A DNA stretch of 36,934 bases from an uncultured Azohydromonas sp. (GTDB taxonomy: Bacteria; Pseudomonadota; Gammaproteobacteria; Burkholderiales; Burkholderiaceae_C). Shown in pieces: positions 23,396-33,310 of the stretch. A program made the position numbers and the translations under genes. The number at the start of each line of letters is the position of its first letter. Position 1 is the stretch's first letter. The notes under the pieces were generated by a model. It saw only the letters and a program-made list of their open reading frames with translations, was not told the origin of the DNA and made no database searches. The DNA lies in contig NZ_CALAOH010000165.1 in NCBI RefSeq assembly GCF_937926365.1, positions 1 through 36,934 on the forward strand, read 5' to 3'.

Positions 23396-24541
23396 CTACT
23401 TGAACAAGTCTTTGATGCGATCGGTAAAGCTCTTCGCGTTGGGCGAGTGCCGGTCGCCGGACTTGCGGAAGGACTCGTCGAGTTCCTTGAGCAGCTTGCG
23501 CTGGTACTCGGTGAGCTTCACGGGCGTCTCCACGGCGACGTGGCAGTAGAGGTCGCCGGGGTAGCTCGACCGCAGCCCCTTGATGCCCTTGCCGCGCAGG
23601 CGGAATGTCTTGCCGTGCTGCGTGCCCTCGGGCAGCTCGATCTCGGCCTTGCCGCCCAGGGTGGGTACTTCCACCGCACCGCCCAGGGCGGCATGGGTCA
23701 TGCTCACCGGGATGGTGCAGTGCAGGTCGTCGCCGTCGCGCTCGAAGATCTCGTGCTGCTTGATGCGGATCTCGATGTACAGGTCCCCCGACGGCCCGCC
23801 ATTGGTGCCGGGCTCGCCGTTGCCGGCGGAGCGGATGCGCATGCCCTCGTTGATGCCGGCGGGGATCTTCACCTCCAGCGTCTTCTGCTTGCGCAGCTTG
23901 CCCGCGCCGGAGCAGGTGGGGCAGGGCTCGGGGATGATGCGTCCGCTGCCGTGGCAGTGCGGGCAGGTCTGCTGGATGCTGAAGAAGCCCTGGCGCAGGT
24001 GCACCGTGCCCGAGCCGCCGCAGGACGGGCAGGCCTTGGGGCTGGTGCCGGGCTTGGCGCCGCTGCCGTGGCAGGTTTCGCAGCTCTCCCAACTCGGGAT
24101 GCGGATCTGCGTTTCCTTGCCGTTGGCCGCTTCCTCCAGCGTGATCTCCATCGTGTAGCTGAGATCGCCGCCGCGGTAGACCTGCTGTCCGCCCGGGCCG
24201 CGGCGCCCGCCGCCGCCCTGGCCGAAGAGGTCGCCGAAGATGTCGCCGAAAGCCTCCGCGAAGCCGCCGAAGCCCTCCGGGCCGGGGCCGCGGCCCGCGC
24301 CCATGTTCGGGTCCACGCCCGCATGGCCGTACTGGTCGTAGGCCGCGCGCTTCTGCGGGTCGGAGAGCATCTCGTAGGCCTCCTTGGCCTCCTTGAACTT
24401 CTCCTCGGCCTTCTTGGCATCGTCACCCTGATTGCGGTCAGGGTGGTATTTCATGGCCAGCTTGCGGTAGGCCTTCTTGATGTCCTCCTCGCTGGCGTTC
24501 TTCGCCAGTCCGAGGACCTCGTAGTAATCACGCTTTGCCAT
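23396..24541 (-). CDS. dnaJ: Chaperone protein DnaJ (Hsp40)
   Basis: The 381-residue co-chaperone delivers clients to DnaK and stimulates its ATPase. The J domain has HPD at residues 33-35, followed by a Gly/Phe-rich linker (about 72-125). The zinc domain has four CxxCxGxG repeats between residues 154 and 214 (CETCHGSG, CPSCGGSG, CPHCHGSG, CPTCSGAG), then the client-binding C-terminal domains. ATG 24541 (MAKRDYYEVLG) is fixed by homologues. It is last in the grpE-dnaK-dnaJ cluster, with a hairpin between dnaK and dnaJ. Confidence 0.98.
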   Translation of the reverse strand: MAKRDYYEVLGLAKNASEEDIKKAYRKLAMKYHPDRNQGDDAKKAEEKFKEAKEAYEMLSDPQKRAAYDQYGHAGVDPNMGAGRGPGPEGFGGFAEAFGDIFGDLFGQGGGGRRGPGGQQVYRGGDLSYTMEITLEEAANGKETQIRIPSWESCETCHGSGAKPGTSPKACPSCGGSGTVHLRQGFFSIQQTCPHCHGSGRIIPEPCPTCSGAGKLRKQKTLEVKIPAGINEGMRIRSAGNGEPGTNGGPSGDLYIEIRIKQHEIFERDGDDLHCTIPVSMTHAALGGAVEVPTLGGKAEIELPEGTQHGKTFRLRGKGIKGLRSSYPGDLYCHVAVETPVKLTEYQRKLLKELDESFRKSGDRHSPNAKSFTDRIKDLFK

Positions 24542-24560
24542 GGCAATTGCTGCGTCGATG

Positions 24561-24606
24561 CAAAAAGCCCCCGTGTGCGCTTCAGAGCCCACACGGGGGT
24601 GTTTTT
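24561..24606 (-). terminator. Hairpin terminator between dnaK and dnaJ
   Basis: On the minus strand a 10-base stem (24599-24590 with 24577-24568) and 12-base loop are followed by GCTTTTTG. The plus side also runs into TGTTTTT, so it may work both ways. It lies after the dnaK stop and 26 bases before the dnaJ start. Confidence 0.8.
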
Positions 24607-24644
24607 CTAGAAGTTAGAAGTCAGAGGCGGGGCTCAGCGGCGCG

Positions 24645-26606
<1,962 letters not shown>

Positions 26607-26647
26607 GTTGTGCTCCTGGTATCTCAGGGATGTCTGCTTGTTCTGGG

Positions 26648-26675
26648 AAGTGCGGCCGGGCAGGGTACTTTCAAG
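26648..26675 (-). promoter_or_regulatory. Possible sigma-32 promoter before dnaK
   Basis: CTTGAA (26675-26670) and CCGCACTT (26655-26648) are 14 bases apart. The -35 is perfect and the -10 matches 5 of 7 fixed positions of CCCCATnT. It would start near 26641, about 35 bases before dnaK. Confidence 0.35.
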
Positions 26676-26696
26676 ACCGCGCGGCCGCCTTGGTCT

Positions 26697-27311
26697 TTAC
26701 TTGGGAGCGGCTACCGTGACCAGGGCCGGGCGCAGCACGCGCTCGGCGATCAGGTAGCCCTTCTGCAGCACGGTGACGACCGTGTTGGCTTCCTGGTCGG
26801 CCGGCACCATGCTGATGGCCTGGTGCTGGTGCGGGTCGAAGCGCGTGCCCGCGGGCGGGGCCACTTCCACCACCTTGTTGCGTTCCAGCGCCTGGCTGAG
26901 TTGGCGCAGCGTGACCTGCACGCCTTCGAGCACCTGCTCGGCGGTGGCATTGGGCGTGGCAATGGCCGCTTCCAGGCTGTCCTTGACGGGCAACAGGCTC
27001 TCGGCAAAGGCCTCGACGGCGAACTTGCGCGCCTTGGCCACCTCTTCCTCGCTACGGCGGCGCACGTTTTCGGTTTCGGCCTTGGCGCGCAGGTAGGCGT
27101 CGGACACCTCGGCGTGGCGCGCTTCCAGCTCGCTCAGGCGCTGCTCCAGCGAGGGAGCAGCGGCGCCTTCCTCGGCTGCTCCGTGGCTGGCGGGCGCCGA
27201 GTGGGCTGCGTAGGCGGCGGTGGCCTCGGCGGCTGCGGCGGCGCTGGGCGTATCGGCGGCCGGCGGCACGGCAGCCGCCTCGGGGGTCGTGGTGTTGTCG
27301 GTGTGGTTCAT
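26697..27311 (-). CDS. grpE: Nucleotide exchange factor GrpE
   Basis: The protein (204 residues from ATG 27311; 210 from ATG 27329) releases ADP from DnaK. A low-complexity Ala/Pro-rich N terminus is followed by a long coiled coil (about residues 55-110, with RAKAETENVRRRSEEEVAKARKFA) and the C-terminal beta domain with GTRFDPHQHQAISMV and VVTVLQKGYLIAERVLRPALV. ATG 27311 is preferred because the predicted heat-shock transcript would begin near 27332, leaving almost no leader for ATG 27329; GGAG lies 12 bases upstream of 27311. Confidence 0.95.
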   Translation of the reverse strand: MNHTDNTTTPEAAAVPPAADTPSAAAAAEATAAYAAHSAPASHGAAEEGAAAPSLEQRLSELEARHAEVSDAYLRAKAETENVRRRSEEEVAKARKFAVEAFAESLLPVKDSLEAAIATPNATAEQVLEGVQVTLRQLSQALERNKVVEVAPPAGTRFDPHQHQAISMVPADQEANTVVTVLQKGYLIAERVLRPALVTVAAPK

Positions 27312-27338
27312 GGGTGTGGTGAACTCCATTGCCTCGCC

Positions 27339-27366
27339 AACTGGGGGCTATCCCCAGGGCTTCAAG
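27339..27366 (-). promoter_or_regulatory. Sigma-32-type heat-shock promoter of grpE
   Basis: CTTGAA (27366-27361), a 14-base spacer, and CCCCAGTT (27346-27339) match the heat-shock consensus CTTGAA-N(13-15)-CCCCATnT at all but one fixed position. A dyad CTGGGG-N5-CCCCAG (27341-27357) overlaps the -10. No CIRCE element is present. Confidence 0.7.
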
Positions 27367-27377
27367 AGGGTCAATTC

Positions 27378-27411
27378 AAAAAAATTCGGCCGGCCTCGCG
27401 GGGGCCGGCCG
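27378..27411 (-). terminator. Terminator after the hslR-like gene
   Basis: On the minus strand CGGCCGGCC (27411-27403) pairs with GGCCGGCCG (27395-27387) around 7 bases, followed after GAA by seven T residues. It separates the tctD-tctE-hslR transcript from the grpE heat-shock promoter. Confidence 0.8.
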
Positions 27412-27457
27412 CCGCGCTTGCCGTGGATGCCGCGGGGGCTGATGTGGTTCCATGGCC

Positions 27458-27895
27458 TCAGTCGCCGAGCTTGGCGCTCCAGCGGTCCCATTCGACACGG
27501 GTGCGCTGCTCGCGTTCCAGGTCGCGCCGGTCGCGCTTGGTGGGCCGCCCGCCGGCAATGGTCTGGGCGGGCTCGATACCCTGGCGCCGCTGCTCGGCCG
27601 CGACGCGGCGCGCTTCCAGGCTCTCGGGGGTTTCGACGTACAGGGTTTGCGCCAACGGCGCCGGGCCGCGCACTTCGCTCAGGGCCCGCACCTCGACCTC
27701 GCGCAGCACCCCCTGCTGGCGCCACGAGACGCGGTCGCCGGCCTTGAGCTCGCGCGAGGCCTTGGCCACCTGGCCGTTGACGCTGATGCGGTTCTTGCCG
27801 ATTTCCTCGGCGGCCAGCCCGCGGGTCTTGAAGAAGCGGGCTGCCCACAGCCACTTGTCCAGCCGTACACGTTCTTGAAGGGGCAGTTCGATCAT
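27458..27895 (-). CDS. hslR: S4-domain RNA-binding protein, Hsp15/HslR-like
   Basis: The 145-residue protein has an N-terminal S4 RNA-binding domain (about residues 8-70: RLDKWLWAARFFKTRGLAAEEI, ISVNGQVAKASRELKAGDRV) and a basic C-terminal tail (GGRPTKRDRRDLEREQRTR). This is the layout of Hsp15, the heat-shock protein that rescues stalled 50S subunits carrying nascent chain. The symbol is by family resemblance. Its ATG overlaps the tctE stop as ATGA, so translation is coupled to a sensor kinase gene, which is unusual; a separate internal promoter is possible. Confidence 0.88.
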   Translation of the reverse strand: MIELPLQERVRLDKWLWAARFFKTRGLAAEEIGKNRISVNGQVAKASRELKAGDRVSWRQQGVLREVEVRALSEVRGPAPLAQTLYVETPESLEARRVAAEQRRQGIEPAQTIAGGRPTKRDRRDLEREQRTRVEWDRWSAKLGD

Positions 27896-29334
27896 GGGGC
27901 GGGATTGTCGGCCAGTGCCAGGCGCACCACGGCGTCCAGGCCCTCGACGCGGTCGGCCGCGCCGCGGTCCAGCAACTCGATGCGGCCGCCCAGCGACATG
28001 ACGATTTCGTGGCAAATCGCAAGCCCGAGCCCGGTGCCGCCAGCGCTGACGGAAGCGGCAAAAGCTTCGAACAGGTGCGCGCGCTGCGCCGGCGCGATGC
28101 CGGGACCGTCGTCGCGGATGGTGAGCACCGCCTGACCATCCACGCGCTCCAGCCGCACCAGCAGCAGCGTGCGCGTGTGGCGGATGGCGTTGTGCAGCAG
28201 GTTGCGCGTGAGCTCGCGCAGCGCCCACTCGTGCGCGCGCACCGGCACCGGTGCGGCGGCCTCGCCCAGGTCCAGCTCGAAGTCCAGCCCGCGCTGCGCG
28301 ATCAGCGCCGAGAGCTCCAGCGCCAGCGCATGCACGACGGTGGCCCAGTCGCTGACCGGCGCGCCGCGCTGCTGGCGCAGCTGCTCCACCTTGGCCAGCG
28401 CCAGCATCTGGCTGACGAGCTGCGTGGCGCGGTCCACCGTGGTGTTGATTTCCTGCAGGGCCTGGGTCGCAGGGGCATCGCCGCGCAGCGCCGACTGCAC
28501 CTGCACCTTGAGCACCGCCAGCGGCGTGCGCAGCTGGTGCGAGGCGTCGCGCACGAAGCGCTTCTGCTGCGCCGCGGCATGCTCCAGGCGCGACATCACG
28601 GCGTTGGTGGCGGCGATGAGCGGCTGCAGCTCGCGCGGCGCATCGGGCGCGTGGATGGGGGCGAGCGTGTCCTCGTCGCGCGCCGCCACCTCCTCGCTGA
28701 GCCGGCGCACCGGTGCGGTGGCGCGCTGCACCACCCACAGCACCACCAGCACGATCACCGCCACCAGCAGCGCCTGGTGCCACAGCGCCTCCAGCAGGAG
28801 CTGGCGCGCCAGCGTGCGGCGCAGCTCCAGCGTCTCGGCCACCTGGATCGTGGCCATCCCTTGGCCGACTTCGGAGGCCACGGGCTGCAGCAGCACCGCC
28901 ATGCGCACCGGCACGCCCTGGTACTGGCCGTCGTAGAAGTCCACCAGCGCGGCGTAGGCGGGCCGGTCGGGAATGCGGCCCTGCCAGCGCGGCAGGTCCT
29001 CGAAGCCCAGGAGCAGCTCGCCGTCGAAGCCCGTGACCCGGTAGTAGAGGCGGCTGCGGTTGTCGGCCTCGAAGGCCTCCAGCGCCGCGTAGGGCACGGT
29101 GGCGTGCAGCCGCACCCGGCCGCCCTCGCGGGTGAGGTAGAGCAGCTCGCCGATGGACTTGGCCGAGGCCAGCAGCGTGCGGTCGTAGGCCTGGTCGGCC
29201 GCCCGCAGCGCCTGGCGGTACAGGCTCCAGCCGTTGAAGCTCACCAGCGCCAGCACCGGCACCAGGATGCCCAGCAGCAGCCGCGCGCGCAGCGACAGCC
29301 GCGCCGCGTGCACGTCCGCGTCGCGTCGGCTCAC
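27892..29334 (-). CDS. tctE: Sensor histidine kinase, TctE type
   Basis: The 480-residue inner membrane kinase senses tricarboxylates in characterised relatives. It has membrane spans at about residues 18-38 and 183-203 around a periplasmic 2CSK-type domain, then a HAMP-like linker, a dimerisation domain with the phospho-acceptor His266 (DASHQLRTPLAVLK), and an ATPase domain with N382 (LLHNAIRHT), DDGPGIAP and GTGLGLAIC. The start is GTG 29334, overlapping the tctD stop (GTGA); an upstream extension of the frame would lie inside tctD. Assignment to citrate sensing rests on the adjacent tctCBA. Confidence 0.9.
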   Translation of the reverse strand: MSRRDADVHAARLSLRARLLLGILVPVLALVSFNGWSLYRQALRAADQAYDRTLLASAKSIGELLYLTREGGRVRLHATVPYAALEAFEADNRSRLYYRVTGFDGELLLGFEDLPRWQGRIPDRPAYAALVDFYDGQYQGVPVRMAVLLQPVASEVGQGMATIQVAETLELRRTLARQLLLEALWHQALLVAVIVLVVLWVVQRATAPVRRLSEEVAARDEDTLAPIHAPDAPRELQPLIAATNAVMSRLEHAAAQQKRFVRDASHQLRTPLAVLKVQVQSALRGDAPATQALQEINTTVDRATQLVSQMLALAKVEQLRQQRGAPVSDWATVVHALALELSALIAQRGLDFELDLGEAAAPVPVRAHEWALRELTRNLLHNAIRHTRTLLLVRLERVDGQAVLTIRDDGPGIAPAQRAHLFEAFAASVSAGGTGLGLAICHEIVMSLGGRIELLDRGAADRVEGLDAVVRLALADNPAP

Positions 29335-30002
29335 GCCGGTGCCTGCAGCAAGTAGCCCAGCCCGCGCAGCGTCACCAGCTGCACGCCGGTGGGCGCGAGC
29401 TTCTTGCGCAGGCGGTACGCCACCACCTCGACGGCCTCGATCTGCACCGAGTCGTCGCCCGCGAACACGATCTCGAACAGCCGCTCCTTGGCCACCGCGT
29501 GCCCGGGCCGGCCCAGCAGCGCGCGCAGCAGCGCTGCCTCGCGCGGGGCCAGCTCCAGCGGCTTGTCGAGGTGGTAGATGGCGCCGCTGGAGGCATCCAC
29601 GCGCAGCCCGCACCAGCTCGCGGCCTCGGCCGGGCCGTTGCCGCCGCGGCGGCGCACGAGGGCGCGCAAGCGCGCCTCCAATTCGTCCAAGTCGAAGGGT
29701 TTGGGCAGGTAATCGTCCGCACCCGTGTTCAGGCCCAGGATGCGGTCGCCCACCGTGCCTCGGGCGGTGAGGATGATCACCGGCGCGTCCAGTCCCTCGG
29801 CGCGCGCCTGCGCCAGCACCTGCAGCCCGTCCAGGCCGGGCAGGCTCAGGTCCAGCACCACCGCGTCGGGCACGGCCGCGCGCCAGCGGTCCAGCGCCCG
29901 CGCGCCGTCGCCGCAGGTGCTGACCTGGAAACCCCGGCGCTCCAGCGCCCGCTGCATGGCGGCCTGCATGGCCGCGTCGTCCTCCACCAACAGCAACTTC
30001 AT
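29331..30002 (-). CDS. tctD: OmpR-family response regulator, TctD type
   Basis: The 223-residue regulator has a receiver domain with the acidic pair in LVEDD, phospho-acceptor Asp51 (VVLDLSLPGLDG) and Lys101 (DYLPKPFDLDEL), and a C-terminal winged helix (about residues 125-220; LTPREAALL-like LAPREAALLRALL and VEVVAYRLRKKL). ATG 30002 (MKLLLVEDD) is fixed by homologues. It is divergent from tctC across 104 bases, as expected for the activator of the transporter operon. Confidence 0.93.
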   Translation of the reverse strand: MKLLLVEDDAAMQAAMQRALERRGFQVSTCGDGARALDRWRAAVPDAVVLDLSLPGLDGLQVLAQARAEGLDAPVIILTARGTVGDRILGLNTGADDYLPKPFDLDELEARLRALVRRRGGNGPAEAASWCGLRVDASSGAIYHLDKPLELAPREAALLRALLGRPGHAVAKERLFEIVFAGDDSVQIEAVEVVAYRLRKKLAPTGVQLVTLRGLGYLLQAPA

Positions 30003-30035
30003 GTGTGTGCAGCCCCCGTAATTTCCCTGATCCGT

Positions 30036-30054
30036 TTGACAGCCGATCGACAGC
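30036..30054. promoter_or_regulatory. Direct repeats in the tctD-tctC gap, candidate TctD site
   Basis: GACAGC occurs at 30038-30043 and again at 30049-30054, a period of 11 bases, the geometry used by OmpR-family dimers. TTGACA (30036-30041) could be the -35 element of tctC, but no good -10 follows at 17 bases. Confidence 0.4.
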
Positions 30055-30106
30055 GCCAGCTCAAAAAATGCCTTCGACCCCAAGCCAAGACCACCAGGAG
30101 ACATCC

Positions 30107-31066
30107 ATGCGTCGAGACACCTTCCTGCGTTCGCTGGCCGCGCTGGCCGCCGTCGGTGCGCTGCCGCTGTCGGCCCGCGCCGCCGCCAATCTCAAGATGA
30201 TGATCCCCGCCAACCCCGGTGGCGGTTGGGACGCCACCGGCCGTGCCCTGGGCAAGGCGCTGATGGAGTCCGGCGCCGCCTCCTCGGTCAACTATGACAA
30301 CAAGGGCGGCGCCGCCGGCGCCATCGGTCTGGCGCAGTTCGTCAACGCCAGCAAGAAGGATCCGAACGCGCTGATGGTGATGGGCGCCGTCATGCTGGGC
30401 GGCATCATCACCGGCAAGCCACCGGTCAACGTGACGCAGGCCACGCCGCTGGCGCGGCTGCTCAGCGAATCGCAGGTGTTCGTGCTGCCCGCGAACTCCC
30501 CCTTCAAGTCCATGAAGGAGGTCGTGGAGCAGATGAAGAAGGAGCCGGGCAGCGTCAAGTGGGGCGGCGGCTCGCGCGGTTCCACCGAGCACATTGCCGT
30601 GGCGATGCTGGCGCGCGAGGCGGGCATCGATCCGACCAAGATCAACTACGTCGCCTTCCGTGGGGGCGGCGAGGCGGTGGCCGCCATCCTGGGCGGCAAC
30701 GTCACGGTGGGCGCCAGCGCGCTGACCGAGTTCGGCGAGTACATCAAGAGCGGCAAGATGAAGCCCGTCGCCACCACCTCCGAGGCGCGCCTCAAGGGAC
30801 TGGACGCCCCGACGCTCAAGGAGCAGGGCTGGAACGTCGTGATCAGCAACTGGCGCGGCGTGTACGGCGCGCCCGGCATCACGGCCGAGCAGCGCAAGGC
30901 GCTGATCGACATGGTCACCAAGGCCACGCAGTCGCCGGCCTGGACCCAGGCGGTGCAGCAAAACGGCTGGACGCCGGCGCTGCTCACGGGCGACGCGTTC
31001 GGCAAGTTCGTGGACGACGAGTTCGCGAGCCTGCGCGCGATCATGGCCAAGGCCGGGATGGTGTGA
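30107..31066 (+). CDS. tctC: Tripartite tricarboxylate transporter, periplasmic binding protein
   Basis: The 319-residue protein is a Bug/TctC-family solute receptor that delivers a carboxylate to TctAB. A signal peptide of about 26 residues (MRRDTFLRSLAALAAVGALPLSARA) has two Arg but not the exact twin-arginine spacing. The mature part has the family start MMIPANPGGGWDATGRALG and later NYVAFRGGGEAVAAILGG. CAGGAG lies 9 bases upstream of the ATG. Its ligand cannot be read from sequence, though context favours citrate-like acids. Confidence 0.95.
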   Translation: MRRDTFLRSLAALAAVGALPLSARAAANLKMMIPANPGGGWDATGRALGKALMESGAASSVNYDNKGGAAGAIGLAQFVNASKKDPNALMVMGAVMLGGIITGKPPVNVTQATPLARLLSESQVFVLPANSPFKSMKEVVEQMKKEPGSVKWGGGSRGSTEHIAVAMLAREAGIDPTKINYVAFRGGGEAVAAILGGNVTVGASALTEFGEYIKSGKMKPVATTSEARLKGLDAPTLKEQGWNVVISNWRGVYGAPGITAEQRKALIDMVTKATQSPAWTQAVQQNGWTPALLTGDAFGKFVDDEFASLRAIMAKAGMV

Positions 31067-31067
31067 C

Positions 31068-31568
31068 ATGAGCCAGCGCACGGCACAGACGCTGGTGGGC
31101 TTGGCGGCGCTGGCTGCCGGGGGCCTGCTGGCCTGGGGGGCCACGGGCATTCCAGCTGATGCAGGCTATGCCGGCGTCGGCCCCAACTTCCTGCCCTGGG
31201 TCGTAACGCTGGCGCTGCTGGCGTGCGGGGGCTGGCTGATCTACGAGGCCGCCACGGGTGGCTTCCGCGATCTCGACGTGCCCGATGAAGGCGAGCGCGG
31301 TTTCTGGCCGGGCTTCGTGTGGGTGTCCGCCGGCCTGCTGGCCAACGCGGTGCTCATCGAGCGGCTGGGCTTCATCCTGAGCTGCGCGCTGTGCTTCATG
31401 CTGGCCGTGCGCGGCTTCAAGGCCGCCGAGGGGCGGCGCGACCGCTCGCTGCGGTCCTTCGTCACGGACCTGCTCATCGGCCTGGCCATCGCCGCGCCGG
31501 TGTACTGGATGTTCACGCAAGGCCTGGCGATCAACCTGCCCGGCCTCACCGGCACGGGGTGGCTGTAA
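31068..31568 (+). CDS. tctB: Tripartite tricarboxylate transporter, small membrane subunit
   Basis: The 166-residue protein is the small, poorly conserved membrane subunit with about four hydrophobic spans (roughly residues 8-25, 40-60, 82-102 and 128-155). GVGPNFLPWVVTLALL is typical of TctB. It begins 1 base after tctC and its stop overlaps the tctA start (TAATG), so the subunits are translated together. Confidence 0.92.
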   Translation: MSQRTAQTLVGLAALAAGGLLAWGATGIPADAGYAGVGPNFLPWVVTLALLACGGWLIYEAATGGFRDLDVPDEGERGFWPGFVWVSAGLLANAVLIERLGFILSCALCFMLAVRGFKAAEGRRDRSLRSFVTDLLIGLAIAAPVYWMFTQGLAINLPGLTGTGWL

Positions 31569-33091
31569 TGGAAATCTTGAATGCCCTGCTGCAAGGCTTT
31601 GCCACCGCCGGCACGCCGGTGAACCTGCTGTGGGCGCTGGTGGGTTGCACCATCGGCACGGCCGTGGGCGTGCTGCCGGGTATTGGCCCGGCCACGGCGG
31701 TGGCGATGCTGCTGCCCATCACGCTCCAGGTGGACCCGACGGCGTCGATGATCTTCTTCGCCGGCATCTACTACGGCGCGATGTACGGCGGCTCCACCAC
31801 GTCCATCCTGCTCAACACGCCGGGCGAGGCGGGCTCCATGGTCACGGCCATGGAAGGCAACAAGATGGCGCGCAGCGGCCGCGCCGGCGCGGCGCTGGCC
31901 ACGGCGGCCATCGGCTCCTTCGTGGCCGGCACCATCGCCACGGTGCTGGTGACCTTCTGTGCCCCGCTGGTGGCCAAGTACGCCGTGCTGCTGGGCCCCC
32001 CCGAGTACTTCATGCTGATGGTGCTGGCCTTCTGCACCGTGACCGCGGTGCTGGGCAAGAGCACGGTGCGCGGGCTCACCGCGCTGTTCATCGGCCTGGC
32101 CATGGGGCTGGTGGGCATCGACCAGATCACGGGCCAGGCGCGCTACACCGCGGGCATGCCCGAGATGATGGACGGGCTGGAGGTGGTGCTCATCGCCGTG
32201 GGCCTGTTCGCGGTGGCCGAGTGCCTGTACGCGGTGCTGTTCGAGGGCCGCGTCAAGGAGTCGCAGAACAAGCTCACCCGGGTGCACATGACCAAGGCGG
32301 AGTGGCGCCGCTCGTGGCCCGCCTGGCTGCGCGCGACCTTCATCGGCTTCCCCTTCGGCACCATCCCGGCCGGCGGCAGCGAGATCCCCACCTTCCTGAG
32401 CTACGCCACGGAGAAGAAGCTCTCCAGGCACAAGGAGGAGTTCGGCTCCTCGGGCGCCATCGAGGGCGTCGCGGGGCCCGAGGCGGCCAACAACGCCGCC
32501 ATCACCGCCACGCTGATCCCGCTGCTGACGCTGGGCATCCCCACCTCCAACACCGCGGCGATCCTGCTGGGCGCGTTCCAGAACTACGGCATCCAGCCCG
32601 GGCCGCAGCTCTTCGACAGCAATGCCGCGCTGGTGTGGGCGCTGATCGCCTCGCTGTACATCGGCAACGTGATGCTGCTGATCCTGAACCTGCCGCTGGT
32701 GGGCTTCTGGGTGAAGCTGCTCAAGGTGCCCAAGCCCCAGCTGTACGCGGGCATCCTGATCTTCGCCACCGTGGGCGTGTACGGCATGCGCCAGTCGGCG
32801 TTCGACCTGGTGCTGCTCTACGCCATCGGCGTGCTGGGCGTGGTGATGCGGCGCTTCGACTTCCCCACCGCGCCGGTGGTGGTGGGCATGATCCTGGGCC
32901 CGCTGGCCGAGGCGCAGCTGCGCAACGCGCTGTCCATCGGCGAAGGCCACTGGGGCGTGCTGGTGCAGCGCCCGGGCTCGGCCACGCTGCTGGCGCTGGT
33001 GGTGGCGGTGCTGGTGCTGCCGCGCTTCCTGGCCTGGCGCCGCCGCACCAAGAGCGGCCCCCGGACGCCCGCGCCGATCCCGCACGGCTGA
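31568..33091 (+). CDS. tctA: Tripartite tricarboxylate transporter, large membrane subunit
   Basis: The 507-residue permease has about ten to twelve membrane spans and drives carboxylate uptake with an ion gradient. The diagnostic motif VGVLPGIGPATAVAMLLPIT is near residues 35-55, and the second, related motif EAANNAAITATLIPLLTLGIPTSNTAAIL is near residue 305. It follows tctB with an overlapping stop and start, and a porin gene lies 219 bases downstream. Confidence 0.97.
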   Translation: MEILNALLQGFATAGTPVNLLWALVGCTIGTAVGVLPGIGPATAVAMLLPITLQVDPTASMIFFAGIYYGAMYGGSTTSILLNTPGEAGSMVTAMEGNKMARSGRAGAALATAAIGSFVAGTIATVLVTFCAPLVAKYAVLLGPPEYFMLMVLAFCTVTAVLGKSTVRGLTALFIGLAMGLVGIDQITGQARYTAGMPEMMDGLEVVLIAVGLFAVAECLYAVLFEGRVKESQNKLTRVHMTKAEWRRSWPAWLRATFIGFPFGTIPAGGSEIPTFLSYATEKKLSRHKEEFGSSGAIEGVAGPEAANNAAITATLIPLLTLGIPTSNTAAILLGAFQNYGIQPGPQLFDSNAALVWALIASLYIGNVMLLILNLPLVGFWVKLLKVPKPQLYAGILIFATVGVYGMRQSAFDLVLLYAIGVLGVVMRRFDFPTAPVVVGMILGPLAEAQLRNALSIGEGHWGVLVQRPGSATLLALVVAVLVLPRFLAWRRRTKSGPRTPAPIPHG

Positions 33092-33310
33092 GGCCCACGA
33101 CACCCGCCGGCCACGCCGCGCGGCGCCCCCGGCTGGCCCCTCCACGGGCTGGCCCCCTCCACCCGACTCATGCCGCGCACGCAGCCCGCCACGGGGCCGC
33201 GTGGCGGCGGAGCTCGCGCCGCCGGCGGCAAGGCTGGCGGCGCGGTACGACACGCCCGGACCGCGCCGTGCCGCTCTCCGGGAACGCCCATCACCATGAG
33301 GAGATCCCCG
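33092..33310 (+). other. GC-rich gap between tctA and the porin gene
   Basis: Two copies of a 15-16 base unit (GGCTGGCCCCTCCAC at 33131-33145 and a copy with one extra C at 33147-33162) lie in tandem. A 7-base stem GGCGGCG (33203-33209) pairs with CGCCGCC (33217-33223). No U-tract follows, so there is no evident terminator and the porin may be co-transcribed with tctCBA. I see no clear promoter. Confidence 0.5.

Noticed and set aside
27330..27400. CIRCE operator for HrcA before grpE
   Set aside because: No TTAGCACTC-N9-GAGTGCTAA or near match is present; the dyad there is CTGGGG/CCCCAG.
30107..30184. Twin-arginine signal in TctC
   Set aside because: The two Arg are followed by DTFL, not xFL, so the motif spacing is off by one; a Sec signal is as likely.
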